64,000 nucleotides of DNA from contig JADJEU010000001.1 in the NCBI GenBank assembly GCA_016709005.1, positions 682,001-746,000 of the forward strand. The letters are read 5' to 3'. The notes beneath the pieces were generated by a model. It saw only the letters and a list, made by a program, of their open reading frames with translations. It searched no databases and had not been told where the DNA came from. Source of the DNA: Crocinitomicaceae bacterium (GTDB lineage: Bacteria; Bacteroidota; Bacteroidia; Flavobacteriales_D; Crocinitomicaceae). This document shows, one piece after another, positions 33,644 through 47,099 of this stretch. How positions within the stretch are numbered: the stretch's first letter is position 1; each line of letters starts with the position of its first letter. The position numbers and the translations under genes were made by a program.

Positions 33644-35935
33644 ATGCGATTTGTACTTTTTATACTTCTGACAATATCAGCCTCATCACAGGTTTTTTCA
33701 CAAAGTGTCGGCCTGGTTCTAAGTGGCGGTGGTGCTACTGGTTTCGCGCACATCGGAGTGATTAAAGCACTTGAAGAAAATGATATACCTATAGATTTCA
33801 TAACAGGCACATCCGCTGGTGCTTTAGTTGGCGGACTATATGCATCGGGATATTCACCTTGGGAAATTGAGGCAATAGTGTTAAGTACACAATTTCAATT
33901 GTTATCCGTTGGAGAAATTGAAGAACGTTACAAATATTTCATCACTCAATCTGAAGACGATGCTGAACTCATGTCGTTTCGATTTGCAAAAGATTCTATT
34001 TTTCAAAAATCCTTACCGACAAATCTGCTTAACCCCACTTCTTTGGATCTGGAACTACTTCGATTATTGGGGATGAATGCGCATATTACCCGACAAACTT
34101 TTGATAGTTTATATGTGCCTTTCAGATGCAATGCTTCTGACATTGTAACAAAACAATCAGTGCTTTTTAAAAGTGGAGATTTGAATGTAGCTGTGCGGGC
34201 ATCTATGACTTACCCTTTCTTTATTTCACCCATTGAAGTAGACGGAAAACTACTTTTTGACGGCGGCTTATACAACAATTTTCCTGCACAGGACATGTAT
34301 CATGAATTCAATCCCGATTTTATTATCGGAAGCAATGTTTCTTATAATGAAGCGCCACCAACCGATGACAACTTAATGTCACAAATCAAAAACATGTTCT
34401 CGGCGCATTCAAAATATAAACTACCCTGTGATGAAGGTTTAATTATTGAGCCTGATCTTGGAGATATAGGAACCTTTGATTTTGATCGAATAAAAGATGC
34501 CATTCAAATAGGTTATGAAACCACGCTGGCAAAAATTGACTCTCTGAAAATGCAAATAAACCGTCGTGTTTCAAAGGAAGAGCGTAAAGAGTCTCGAGCT
34601 TTATTTAATTCGCGTAAACATTCAATACAAATCAAGCACGTTGAAGTTACTGGACTTGAAAATGATCAGGGAAACTACGTGGAGCGAAAACTGATTAAAG
34701 AAAAACGAGAAACAGAAATCACCTACGATGCGCTGAAAGTACGATATCTAAGGCTCTATCAATCTGAACATATTTTATCAGTTTTTCCAAGAATCCAGTT
34801 TTCGGCCGATTCAATTCAAACCTTACAACTTGCTATTCGCAAAGAAAAACCATTCAAGACATCTTTCGGAGGACACTATTCCTCAAAACCAGTAAATACA
34901 GGTTTTCTAAGTCTTTCCTATTCTGATTTTAAAATCACTCCGCTAACAGTATATGCAAATGCCTACTTCGGTAAGTTCTATGGCAGCGTTAAAACCGGAC
35001 TCAAATTCTATTTGCCCACCCGAACAACATCTTACCTCGAGCCTCAGTTTATTATGAATCGGTGGGATTATTTTAAAAGCTATGCCACCTTTTTTGAAGA
35101 TGTAAAACCTTCATATATTATTCAAAATGAAAAATTCTGGAGCTTGAGTTATCATGTTGCAACTTCTAACAGAAGTAAATTTAAACTTGACTTTACCAAT
35201 GGGTTTAACGAAGACACCTACTATCAAACAGATAACTTTACAAATCTGGATACTTCGGATTATACATCTCTTCTTTACTATTCGCCTGGATTTGAATTTA
35301 CATTCAATTCCTTAAACAGAAAACAATTTGCGTCGGCAGGTACGTTACTCTCTATTAAGTCACGTTTTGTACATGCAATTGAGCGAACCGTGCCTGGTTC
35401 GACAGCATCTAACCCAACAGGTGAGTACTCCTCTGATATTCACAACTGGGCTTACCTAAATATAAATTACCAAACCTACTTCGTGCAAAAAGGACTTTAC
35501 CGGCTTGGTATTTTGCTTGAATCACACTATTCAATCCAACCTTTTTTTCAGAATTATACAGCCAGCTTGTTAAGTACCCAACCTTTTCAGCCAACCGCTG
35601 ATTCAAAAACGGGATTTTATAATGATTTCAGAGCTAACCAATATTTCGCAGGTGGACTTCTAAATGTTTTTACAATTAAAGATTTAGTTGATTTGCGGAT
35701 TGAAGCTTATCTTTTCCAGCCAATAAGTCGCATTATTGATGTCAATGGCAAGGCAGAATATGGGAATTATTTTGAAAGCAGATTTGGCATTGCCAGCATT
35801 TCGCTCATCTATCATTCAATCATCGGCCCATTGCGCGCAACCGTCAACTATTTTGATAGCCAGACACAGTTAAATCCGCTATCGTTTCAAGTCAGTTTCG
35901 GCTATATTATCTTCAACAGAAATGCACTTCGCTAA
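33644..35935 (+). CDS. Patatin-like phospholipase fused to an outer-membrane Omp85-type barrel
   Basis: From ATG 33644 the product is 763 residues with a signal peptide (RFVLFILLTISASSQVFS). An upstream in-frame start at 33578 would mask the signal peptide. The patatin domain has SGGGATGFAHIGVIKALEE (oxyanion hole, about residue 27), GTSAGALVGGLYASG with nucleophile S57 and DGGLYNNFPAQDM with the catalytic aspartate. A POTRA-like piece (IKHVEVTGLENDQGNYVERKLI) then leads into about 400 residues of beta-strands ending in the barrel signature. The family (as in PlpD, type Vd secretion) displays or releases the lipase. Confidence 0.9.
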   Translation: MRFVLFILLTISASSQVFSQSVGLVLSGGGATGFAHIGVIKALEENDIPIDFITGTSAGALVGGLYASGYSPWEIEAIVLSTQFQLLSVGEIEERYKYFITQSEDDAELMSFRFAKDSIFQKSLPTNLLNPTSLDLELLRLLGMNAHITRQTFDSLYVPFRCNASDIVTKQSVLFKSGDLNVAVRASMTYPFFISPIEVDGKLLFDGGLYNNFPAQDMYHEFNPDFIIGSNVSYNEAPPTDDNLMSQIKNMFSAHSKYKLPCDEGLIIEPDLGDIGTFDFDRIKDAIQIGYETTLAKIDSLKMQINRRVSKEERKESRALFNSRKHSIQIKHVEVTGLENDQGNYVERKLIKEKRETEITYDALKVRYLRLYQSEHILSVFPRIQFSADSIQTLQLAIRKEKPFKTSFGGHYSSKPVNTGFLSLSYSDFKITPLTVYANAYFGKFYGSVKTGLKFYLPTRTTSYLEPQFIMNRWDYFKSYATFFEDVKPSYIIQNEKFWSLSYHVATSNRSKFKLDFTNGFNEDTYYQTDNFTNLDTSDYTSLLYYSPGFEFTFNSLNRKQFASAGTLLSIKSRFVHAIERTVPGSTASNPTGEYSSDIHNWAYLNINYQTYFVQKGLYRLGILLESHYSIQPFFQNYTASLLSTQPFQPTADSKTGFYNDFRANQYFAGGLLNVFTIKDLVDLRIEAYLFQPISRIIDVNGKAEYGNYFESRFGIASISLIYHSIIGPLRATVNYFDSQTQLNPLSFQVSFGYIIFNRNALR

Positions 35936-36251
35936 TTTCACCGTTGTGTGCACTTAATTTGACATTATTGATTCCTATTCAATTTGGGCTTAATGAAGCT
36001 CTTGTTTTTTTGACTTGGCAACGCAATGATTAATAAATATCAGATTACGAAGTAATTTAGATTGTTCAGTAGATACAGCTTCAGTCTGATCCTGACAGTT
36101 ATCGTAATCACTATACATCTCTCATTCAGTTTACATTCGATTATCCATCAAAGTACAATTGGCCGCATTGTGAATCCTAATATTGTTGTTTTTCGTGCGC
36201 CTGATCCGGCTTTGCACTTTAGCGTCTTTTCTGATTTTTTGTTCAACACTT

Positions 36252-36356
36252 TTTTGCAGGGGCTTCCGTCGGTCGCCATGCAAAATAAAGTTTCACTGGC
36301 AAATCAGCAAATCCGGCTGCCGCTCCAATCCGGGGCGTTAGTACTTGCCACTAACG
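36252..36356. repeat. GC-rich structured intergenic element with hairpin
   Basis: On the minus strand GCCCCGGATTGGAGCGGCAGCC and a later GACCGACGGAAGCCCC flank a variable middle, a layout I recall in Bacteroidota intergenic structured repeats. Directly beside it CGTTAGT (36336-36342) and ACTAACG (36350-36356) form a perfect 7-base-pair stem. An open frame through it (36062-36379) runs into the next repeat and looks spurious. Confidence 0.5.
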
Positions 36357-36362
36357 TATCCT

Positions 36363-36480
36363 GGAAACCGTCATCCTGAGCGCGGCGAAGGATCCCGTGC
36401 GGTTTACGTCCGATCTTTGTTTGAAGTACCATCGAGCGTTATATTGAGCAGATCCTGAATCAAGTTCAGGATGACAGCCT
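36363..36480. repeat. Composite of two dispersed repeat elements
   Basis: The first part (36363-36425, CGTCATCCTGAGCGCGGCGAAGGATCCC) is the inverted form of the family at 7493-7608 and 18889-18985. The second part holds ATCCTGAA / TTCAGGAT (36452-36472), a palindrome with the same loop as that at 15214-15234. It is non-coding and lies between the patatin gene and the rRNA operon terminator. Confidence 0.65.
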
Positions 36481-36527
36481 CCGGAGGAAAATTATGATAG
36501 GAAAGTTGCGTGTCAAAAAAGTTAGTA

Positions 36528-36568
36528 CAAAAAAAAATCCCGACTCCACAAAGTGGAATCGGGATTAA
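36528..36568 (-). terminator. Terminator of the rRNA operon
   Basis: On the minus strand AATCCCGATTCCAC / GTGGAGTCGGGATT form a strong hairpin with a T run of eight or more after it, just past the 5S 3' end. Confidence 0.9.
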
Positions 36569-36571
36569 AAA

Positions 36572-36683
36572 ACCGGCATCAACATACTCTCCCGCCCTTA
36601 AAAGGGAAGTACCATCTGCGCAAGTTGGCTTAACTTCTCTGTTCGAAATGGTAAGAGGTGGACCCAACCGCCATAGACACCGA
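36572..36683 (-). rRNA. rrf: 5S ribosomal RNA
   Basis: The minus strand reads GGTGTCTATGGCGGTTGGG, then ACCTCTTACCATTTCGAACAG, GAAGTTAAGCC, and ends GGGAGAGTATGTTGATGCCGG, about 112 bases in total. These are the conserved helices and loops of bacterial 5S rRNA. It is the last gene of the rRNA operon, followed by a terminator 3 bases on. Confidence 0.95.
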
Positions 36684-36701
36684 AACTCTTGATTTACCTT
36701 T

Positions 36702-36763
36702 CCTTCGACAAGCTCAGGGAGCGGTAAACTTTTTAATGACCCGATGCCTGAGCCTGTCGAAGG
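36702..36763. repeat. Inverted repeat in the 23S-5S spacer
   Basis: CCTTCGACAAGCTCAGG (36702-36718) and CCTGAGCCTGTCGAAGG (36747-36763) pair with one mismatch across a 28-base loop. It lies inside the transcribed spacer of the rRNA operon, between 23S and 5S, and could act as a processing or structural element or be a dispersed palindrome inserted there. Confidence 0.7.
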
Positions 36764-36852
36764 CGGAGGATGGGCATTAAAACAATGTTTTGATTGAATA
36801 ATGTATTGATAAATAATATCGAATACAATCGAAGTAGTGAGTACATTTCATT

Positions 36853-39728
<2,876 letters not shown>

Positions 39729-39740
39729 TTGTTACTCACT

Positions 39741-39775
39741 ACTTCAATCAATATTCAATATTTCAAAGAACGTTG
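39741..39775 (-). promoter_or_regulatory. boxA-like / processing element before 23S
   Basis: On the minus strand GTTCTTTGAAATATTGAATATTGA precedes the 23S gene. A close variant, GTTCTTTGAAAGATTGAAGC, precedes the 16S gene at 41853-41875. Repetition before both large rRNAs fits a Bacteroidota boxA-type antitermination or processing signal. Confidence 0.55.
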
Positions 39776-39903
39776 TCTCCTGATCTTCACCCGAAAGTGA
39801 AGCCTGGGACTTTGTCGTCTTTACGACCAGACTCTTTTGTCTGTCTAAAAACTTTTTTTCAATCTTTTATCTAATCTAAAAATGTCCGTTGACATTTTTT
39901 TTG

Positions 39904-39977
39904 TGGAGAATATCGGAGTCGAACCGATGACCTCCTGCGTGCAAGGCAGGCGCTCTAGCCAGCTGAGCTAATCCCCC
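39904..39977 (-). tRNA. tRNA-Ala (anticodon TGC)
   Basis: The minus strand folds as a full cloverleaf: acceptor GGGGGAT / ATTCTCC, D stem AGCTCAGCTGGCTAGAGC, anticodon loop CTTGCAC giving TGC, and T-loop GGTTCGACTCC. The CCA end is not encoded. It lies in the 16S-23S spacer, as usual with tRNA-Ile. Confidence 0.95.
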
Positions 39978-40065
39978 AGTAATACAGTGCGGAGTGTGAG
40001 TGTGGAGTGTGAGGTCGGAAGCTTTCGCTTTTTCGCTTTCGCTCTACGCACTTGCTCTGTCATTG

Positions 40066-40139
40066 TAGTCCCGAGCGGAGTTGAACCGCTGACCTCTACA
40101 TTATCAGTGTAGCGCTCTAACCAACTGAGCTACGAGACT
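40066..40139 (-). tRNA. tRNA-Ile (anticodon GAT)
   Basis: The cloverleaf on the minus strand has acceptor AGTCTCG / CGGGACT, D arm TAGCTCAGTTGGTTAGAGC, anticodon loop CTGATAA giving GAT and T-loop GGTTCAACTCC. CCA is not encoded. It lies between 16S rRNA and tRNA-Ala in the rRNA operon. Confidence 0.95.
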
Positions 40140-40257
40140 CTTTAATTTCTCCCGTATTTTTTTGGCTCATGGCTCCCCCTCATGCTATGCGGGAGGGTTA
40201 ATAATAAAAAAAATTGAAGCAGAAATAACAAAAACTGAACTGTAAAATCAGATCTCT

Positions 40258-41783
<1,526 letters not shown>

Positions 41784-41852
41784 TAAAGAATTTATTATTG
41801 TTTAGATCTTATATAAGCGATCTTACCTTTTTCAGTCTTGTTATTTCTTTTG

Positions 41853-41875
41853 CTTCAATCTTTCAAAGAACTTAT
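41853..41875 (-). promoter_or_regulatory. boxA-like / processing element before 16S
   Basis: The minus-strand leader contains GTTCTTTGAAAGATTGAAGC, matching the copy before 23S at 39741-39775. Confidence 0.55.
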
Positions 41876-41947
41876 GTTGTGAATCTGCCCAGCTTTAAAC
41901 CAAACCAACCCTACATTTTTAATCTCCCATTTCGTTAAACGGGAGCG

Positions 41948-41978
41948 CAAAGGTAACTACTTTTTTATTCTCACCAAA
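41948..41978 (-). promoter_or_regulatory. Proximal rRNA promoter
   Basis: On the minus strand TTTG (41975-41978), a 19-base spacer and TACCTTTG (41948-41955) match the Bacteroidota sigma consensus exactly. It is the best promoter match in the window, about 165 bases upstream of 16S. Confidence 0.85.
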
Positions 41979-42087
41979 TATTTTTTATTTTTTTTTCAAT
42001 CTTTTTTTCTACCGCCCCAAATCAACCTCTCAAAAACATCTTCCAAAAAATCCAAATCACCGTAAGAACGTTTTCTTTTAGCGGGTG

Positions 42088-42125
42088 CAAAGCTACGTAC
42101 TCTTTTTACTATATCACACAACAAA
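42088..42125 (-). promoter_or_regulatory. Distal rRNA promoter
   Basis: TAGCTTTG (42088-42095) with a TTG 23 bases upstream (42119-42121) on the minus strand gives a second promoter about 140 bases before the proximal one. Long A/T tracts around it could act as an upstream activating element. Confidence 0.6.
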
Positions 42126-42324
42126 TTTCATTTTTTTTTATCTTTTTTTTAATGCAACATGATAAAGAAGCAGTTAGCCTCAAAAAAAAATCCCTAAACA
42201 ATACAAACTGACACTATCAGACTAACAAAACAATGTTGAAAGGAAGGTTCGAACTCTAATAATAGAAGGATGCCGAATAAGTAACTTCGTAGCTTGAATA
42301 GTATTATAGTGAAGTAAAGAAGAG
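42126..42324. other. Intergenic region between rRNA promoters and ftsK
   Basis: It contains long T and A tracts (42131-42150, 42182-42190) that may bend DNA upstream of the rRNA promoters. No gene was seen. The ftsK promoter should lie here, but no TAnnTTTG match was found. Confidence 0.4.
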
Positions 42325-44901
42325 ATGAAGAAAAAAGGCAATGAATATATTGACCCATTAGAAAAGCTGCATGAGGCAGCGGATCCTTCATTGAATAAAA
42401 AGACAAAATCGAAAAAAGAATCAAAGAAGGCTGAGATCGCAGATAAAGAAGAAACGAAAGATTCCGTCTCTCAAAAACGAAGTGGCGGTTTGAATGTCCT
42501 GAAGCCAGTTTCCAACTTATTTGCACGAGAGAACCGAAGAACAAATTTAACCACCGGAGCGTTACTCGTTTTATTCTCTATTTATCAGTTTCTTTCTTTC
42601 GTGTCCTATTTCTTTACCTGGAAGGCTGATCAGAACCTAATTCTTAATAAAGGTCTTTTTGGATTTATATTTTCGACTGATGAAATTGAAATTGCCAATC
42701 ACTTAGGAAAAACCGGAGCCTGGATATCTCACCAGTTTATTTACGAGTGGTTTGGACTTGCATCGTTCTTTTTTCCAATGCTCTTTTTTATAGGAGGAAT
42801 ATTTCTATTATTCAGAGTTCGCTTACTCCCCTTAAAAAAAACACTTGGCAAATCGATCATCGGAATGATTGTGATCTCTTTGTTTTTTGGATTCTTCACA
42901 ACTGATCACTCCTTTCCATATGGAGGCGCAATTGGTTATCAATTCAACGCCTGGTTGAAACTCACTCTAGGAACAGCAGGTGCTTTTTTATTTCACGCGG
43001 TGCTCCTGTTTATAACAATCGTTCAAATGTTTAATCCAGATTTCAGATTATTAGCCTTAAAATTTGGATTGGTCAAAGAAAAAACTGAAGAGCCTGAGCT
43101 GACAGTTGAGCCAGAAACGGTAGTTCCAGATATCAAAATCACAAATACACTTCAGGAAAAAGATTTGATTAAAGAAGAAGTGACCGCCCCCATAGACCTT
43201 GACGACCAAGGCAACGAAGCGAAGATCAATATTCTGATTGAAGATGAAGAATTAGAATTAGAGTCAGAGCAGGAACCGGAAATATTGCCTGAACATGATT
43301 TCACTGATTTAAACAATGAGGAATTTCAGGTAGAAGTCACGCCAGTCGAAGAAACACTAAGTGATGCAGATCTAAAAGACCTAAGCACAGAATTCGGAGA
43401 CTACGATCCTAAACTCGATTTATCGTCATACGTGCTACCTTCAGTAGAACTGATGGAACATTACGGCGGTAATCTGCCAACAATCAATAAGGAAGAGCTT
43501 GAGGAGAACAAAAACAGAATCGTTGAAGTACTTGGTCATTATAATATAGAGATTGCAAAAATTAAAGCAACTGTGGGACCAACGGTAACTCTTTATGAAA
43601 TAGTACCAGCACCCGGGGTAAGAATTTCCAAAATTAAAAACTTATCAGACGACATTGCGTTGTCACTTGCTGCCAACGGAATTCGAATCATTGCTCCTAT
43701 TCCGGGAAAAGGTACAATTGGTATTGAAGTTCCGAACTCGAAGCCAGATATGGTATCGATGCGTGCTCTGATTGCATCCGAAAAGTTTCAGAATTCGGAT
43801 ATGGATTTACCTATCGTTTTAGGGAAGACTATTTCCAATGAGACATTTATGTTTGATCTTGCCAAAGCACCGCATTTATTATGTGCGGGAGCAACGGGAC
43901 AAGGAAAATCAGTAGGATTAAACGCGATTCTGGTATCGCTGCTTTATAAAAAACATCCATCGCAAATCAAATTTGTAATGGTCGATCCTAAAAAAGTTGA
44001 GCTTACCCTTTATCAAAAAATTGAGCGTCACTTTTTGGCTAAACTGCCTGATTCGGAAGAAGCCATTATAACAGACACTAGCAAGGTTGTTAACACCATG
44101 AAATCGCTGTGCATAGAAATGGATGATCGCTATGAGCTTTTAAAAAACGCGCAAGTAAGAGATATCAAAGAATACAACAAAAAATTCATCAGCAGAAAAT
44201 TGAATCCCGAAAAAGGCCATCGTTACCTGCCTTATATAGTTGTGGTTATTGATGAGTTTGCAGATTTGATTATGACAGCAGGAAAAGAAATTGAACATCC
44301 GATTGCAAGACTTGCGCAACTTGCACGTGCCATTGGAATCCATTTGATTGTTGCAACACAGCGTCCTTCAGTAAACGTAATTACGGGTATGATCAAAGCT
44401 AACTTCCCGGCAAGGATAGCTTTTAAAGTATCATCTAAAATCGACTCGAGAACTATCTTAGATACACAAGGCGCAGATCAGCTGATAGGGCGCGGTGACA
44501 TGCTTATCTCATTTGGCAATGACTTAACCAGACTGCAGTGCGGCTTTGTAGATACAGCTGAAGTAGAACGCATCTGCGAATTTATTGGAGGACAGCGCGG
44601 ATATGAAAGTGCTTTGTTACTGCCAGAATATGTAGGTGATGAAGGCGACAGCGAAGTCGAAGTAGATATGTCTCAAAAAGATTCGTTGTTTGATGAATCT
44701 GCCCGATTAGTGGTTATTCACCAACAAGGTTCTGCATCTTTACTTCAGCGAAAATTGAGTATTGGCTATAACAGGGCAGGAAGAATAGTTGACCAGTTAG
44801 AAGCAACTGGTGTCATCGGCCCATTTAAAGGAAGTAAAGCACGTGAGGTGTTGATCAGCGACTTACCTTCTCTTGAGTTATTTTTAAAGAACCTGCAATA
44901 G
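42325..44901 (+). CDS. ftsK: DNA translocase FtsK/SpoIIIE
   Basis: An 858-residue FtsK. A charged N-terminal tail is followed by four membrane segments (residues about 75-245, e.g. TTGALLVLFSIYQFLSFVSYF), then an acidic linker (EDEELELESEQEPEILPE), the alpha/beta motor with Walker A GATGQGKSVGLN and Walker B VVVIDEFADLIM, ATQRPSVNVITGMIKANFP, and the C-terminal gamma winged helix (QGSASLLQRKLSIGYNRAGRIVDQLE) that reads polar DNA sequences. It pumps chromosome dimers to XerCD at the division septum. lolA follows 37 bases later. Confidence 0.96.
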   Translation: MKKKGNEYIDPLEKLHEAADPSLNKKTKSKKESKKAEIADKEETKDSVSQKRSGGLNVLKPVSNLFARENRRTNLTTGALLVLFSIYQFLSFVSYFFTWKADQNLILNKGLFGFIFSTDEIEIANHLGKTGAWISHQFIYEWFGLASFFFPMLFFIGGIFLLFRVRLLPLKKTLGKSIIGMIVISLFFGFFTTDHSFPYGGAIGYQFNAWLKLTLGTAGAFLFHAVLLFITIVQMFNPDFRLLALKFGLVKEKTEEPELTVEPETVVPDIKITNTLQEKDLIKEEVTAPIDLDDQGNEAKINILIEDEELELESEQEPEILPEHDFTDLNNEEFQVEVTPVEETLSDADLKDLSTEFGDYDPKLDLSSYVLPSVELMEHYGGNLPTINKEELEENKNRIVEVLGHYNIEIAKIKATVGPTVTLYEIVPAPGVRISKIKNLSDDIALSLAANGIRIIAPIPGKGTIGIEVPNSKPDMVSMRALIASEKFQNSDMDLPIVLGKTISNETFMFDLAKAPHLLCAGATGQGKSVGLNAILVSLLYKKHPSQIKFVMVDPKKVELTLYQKIERHFLAKLPDSEEAIITDTSKVVNTMKSLCIEMDDRYELLKNAQVRDIKEYNKKFISRKLNPEKGHRYLPYIVVVIDEFADLIMTAGKEIEHPIARLAQLARAIGIHLIVATQRPSVNVITGMIKANFPARIAFKVSSKIDSRTILDTQGADQLIGRGDMLISFGNDLTRLQCGFVDTAEVERICEFIGGQRGYESALLLPEYVGDEGDSEVEVDMSQKDSLFDESARLVVIHQQGSASLLQRKLSIGYNRAGRIVDQLEATGVIGPFKGSKAREVLISDLPSLELFLKNLQ

Positions 44902-44938
44902 GGTTTGGCATAATTTTGGATATTTGTACTGAAAATAA

Positions 44939-45589
44939 ATGAATATGAAAACGACGATCAGCTTAATTCTTGCAGTATTAATTTCTGGATTCACATTTGC
45001 GCAAGATGAAAAAGCAAAAAAAATATTGGATGAAATAAGTGTTAAAACAAAGGCTTATGAAACCATGATTTTTGAATTCACTGTGGTTCTTACACCAGGA
45101 GATGGTGGAGATGCAATTACGCAACAAGGAAAAATCTATGTAAAAGATGAAAAGTACTTTCTTTCATTGACGGAGCAAGAGATTTATTGTGATGGCTCTA
45201 CGATTACGACTTATCTGGTTAAAGATAATGAGTGCTACACACGTGCTGTGGAAGATGTCGAAGATGGCGAAATTGTATCACCTAGTCAGTTATTGACAAT
45301 TTGGGAAGACGGATATAAATACAAATACATTCAGGAAACAACCTACGCCGATCGCCCTGCGCATGAAATTCATTTGTATCCGAATGATCCGGCAAAAAGT
45401 AAATTCCATACGGTAATTCTGAAAATTGATGTTGAGCGCAAAGAAGTTGTTTTCTTTATGGTTAAAGGAAAAGACGGTTCTAACACGAAATACAAAATTT
45501 CAAAATTTGAGAAAAATGTTGCCATTGCAGATGCGAAATTTATCTTCGACAAAGCAAAACACCCAGGTGTAGTTTGCCAGGAGGAGTAA
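44939..45589 (+). CDS. lolA: LolA-like outer-membrane lipoprotein carrier
   Basis: A 216-residue periplasmic protein with signal peptide (MKTTISLILAVLISGFTFAQ). The mature domain is the LolA/LolB half-barrel: AKKILDEISVKTKAYETMIFEFTVVL, GKIYVKDEKYFLSL, YCDGSTITTYLVKDNECYTRA, and FMVKGKDGSNTKYKISKFEKNV. It carries lipoproteins from the LolCDE complex to the outer membrane. The ftsK-lolA pairing is a known one. A terminator follows. Confidence 0.85.
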   Translation: MNMKTTISLILAVLISGFTFAQDEKAKKILDEISVKTKAYETMIFEFTVVLTPGDGGDAITQQGKIYVKDEKYFLSLTEQEIYCDGSTITTYLVKDNECYTRAVEDVEDGEIVSPSQLLTIWEDGYKYKYIQETTYADRPAHEIHLYPNDPAKSKFHTVILKIDVERKEVVFFMVKGKDGSNTKYKISKFEKNVAIADAKFIFDKAKHPGVVCQEE

Positions 45590-45611
45590 TATGAATAAAG
45601 TATTAATTACA

Positions 45612-45652
45612 TAAAAAAAGCCCGTTCCAAATCGTGACGGGCTTTTTTTATA
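45612..45652 (+). terminator. Terminator after lolA
   Basis: AAAAAAAGCCCGT and ACGGGCTTTTTTT form a strong hairpin with a T run. It can also stop the convergent FAD-oxidase transcript. Confidence 0.9.
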
Positions 45653-45664
45653 ATAATAGTTCTG

Positions 45665-47083
45665 TTAATCCGGAAAAATTTTACCGGGATTCAAGATTCC
45701 ATTTGGATCCATCAAGTTTTTGATCCCTTTCATGAGATTGAGTTCTACTTGCCCAAAAGGAATATTCATGTACGATTTCTGAACGTAACCGATTCCGTGC
45801 TCACCTGAAATAGTACCTCCCAGGCCAATCGTTAATTCAAATATTTCACGAATTGCTATCGGTAATTCTACTTTCCAAATATCGTCTGAGAGATTACCCT
45901 TTATGATGTTTACATGGAGATTACCATCACCAGCATGACCGTAACAAACGGAATGGAAACCATATTTTTTTCCAATCTCTTTTACTCCTTTTAATAATTT
46001 AGGCAGTTCAAATCTTGGAACCACAGTGTCTTCTTCTTTATAGACAGATTGTGATTTTACGGCCTCTCCTACTTTACGGCGAAGATTCCATAACTTATCT
46101 TTTTGAGCTTGGGAATCTGCAAAAAGAATTTCATCAATTTCAAATTTTTCGATGACTGAAACAATCGTTTCACATTCTCTCATCAAAACATCTTCATCAT
46201 TGCCATCAACTTCAATTAGCAAATGTGCTTGAACATGATCAGGAATAACGACAGAATCATCTCCAATAAATTTTGCAGTCCAAATCAATGCATCACGCTC
46301 CATGAACTCAAGTCCACTCGGCGTAATTCCTTTTTGAAAAATTGCCGCCACTGCTTCACATGCTTGCTCTGCACTGTGAAACGGAACCAGCATGAGCATG
46401 TTTTTTTGAGGCAATGGCAAAAGTTTTAGCACAGCTTTTGTAATGATACCCAATGTACCTTCTGAACCAACAATCAATTGTGTGAGATTGTAACCCGTTG
46501 CATTTTTGAGAACGTTAGCGCCAGTTTGAAGAATTTCACCATTTGCCAGAACAACTTCTAAATTCAGCACATATTCATTGGTCACACCGTACTTAACTGC
46601 TTTGGGGCCGCCTGAATTTTCGGCAAGGTTACCACCGATAAAGCAGGATCCTTTACTTGCAGGATCAGGTGGATAAAAAAGATTATTTTCAGCTACGGCT
46701 TGTTGCAAAACCTGTGTAATGACAGCAGGTTCAACCGTAACTTGCCCGTTATTGACATCGATTTCAATTATTTTATTGAATCGCTCCATGGATAGTGCAA
46801 CCCCGCCAAAAAGCGGTAAGGCTCCCCCGCTCAACCCTGTGCGAGCGCCTTGTGCTGTTACTGCAATTTTTTTTTGATTACAGTATTGAAGAATCGTTGA
46901 AACTTGAACTGTGGTAGAAGGTTTGAGCACTACATCAGGAGAAAAAACAAAATCTTCTGTCTCATCACTTGCATACTTCAAAAGGGATTCAGAATCAGAC
47001 CATACAGCATCAGAGCCAAGTATTTGAATAAAGAAATCCAGATCCGTTTGGGTGATCTTTGTGTATTGTTGAGATGAACTCAT
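45665..47083 (-). CDS. FAD-linked oxidase (GlcD / D-lactate dehydrogenase type)
   Basis: A 472-residue FAD_binding_4 oxidase. VVLKPSTTVQVSTILQYCNQKKIAVTAQGARTGLSGGALPL near residue 35 binds the FAD pyrophosphate, DPASKGSCFIGGNLAENSGGPKAVKYGVT near 140 follows, and the C-terminal FAD-oxidase domain ends GEHGIGYVQKSYM and LNPGKIFPD. Substrates in this family are glycolate, D-lactate or 2-hydroxyglutarate. The STAS gene is 16 bases upstream, so they are probably cotranscribed. Confidence 0.9.
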   Translation of the reverse strand: MSSSQQYTKITQTDLDFFIQILGSDAVWSDSESLLKYASDETEDFVFSPDVVLKPSTTVQVSTILQYCNQKKIAVTAQGARTGLSGGALPLFGGVALSMERFNKIIEIDVNNGQVTVEPAVITQVLQQAVAENNLFYPPDPASKGSCFIGGNLAENSGGPKAVKYGVTNEYVLNLEVVLANGEILQTGANVLKNATGYNLTQLIVGSEGTLGIITKAVLKLLPLPQKNMLMLVPFHSAEQACEAVAAIFQKGITPSGLEFMERDALIWTAKFIGDDSVVIPDHVQAHLLIEVDGNDEDVLMRECETIVSVIEKFEIDEILFADSQAQKDKLWNLRRKVGEAVKSQSVYKEEDTVVPRFELPKLLKGVKEIGKKYGFHSVCYGHAGDGNLHVNIIKGNLSDDIWKVELPIAIREIFELTIGLGGTISGEHGIGYVQKSYMNIPFGQVELNLMKGIKNLMDPNGILNPGKIFPD

Positions 47084-47099
47084 TCGAGAAGAAGGTGGG

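Noticed and set aside
36062..36379. Open frame of 105 codons downstream of the patatin gene
   Set aside because: It starts with TTG, has no ribosome site or promoter, passes through GC-rich repeat sequence and ends inside a dispersed repeat. It reads like chance coding.
45591..45614. Mini-frame of seven codons with AGGAGG upstream, right after lolA
   Set aside because: The AGGAGG belongs to the last lolA codons (Gln-Glu-Glu), and the frame stops at once before the terminator.
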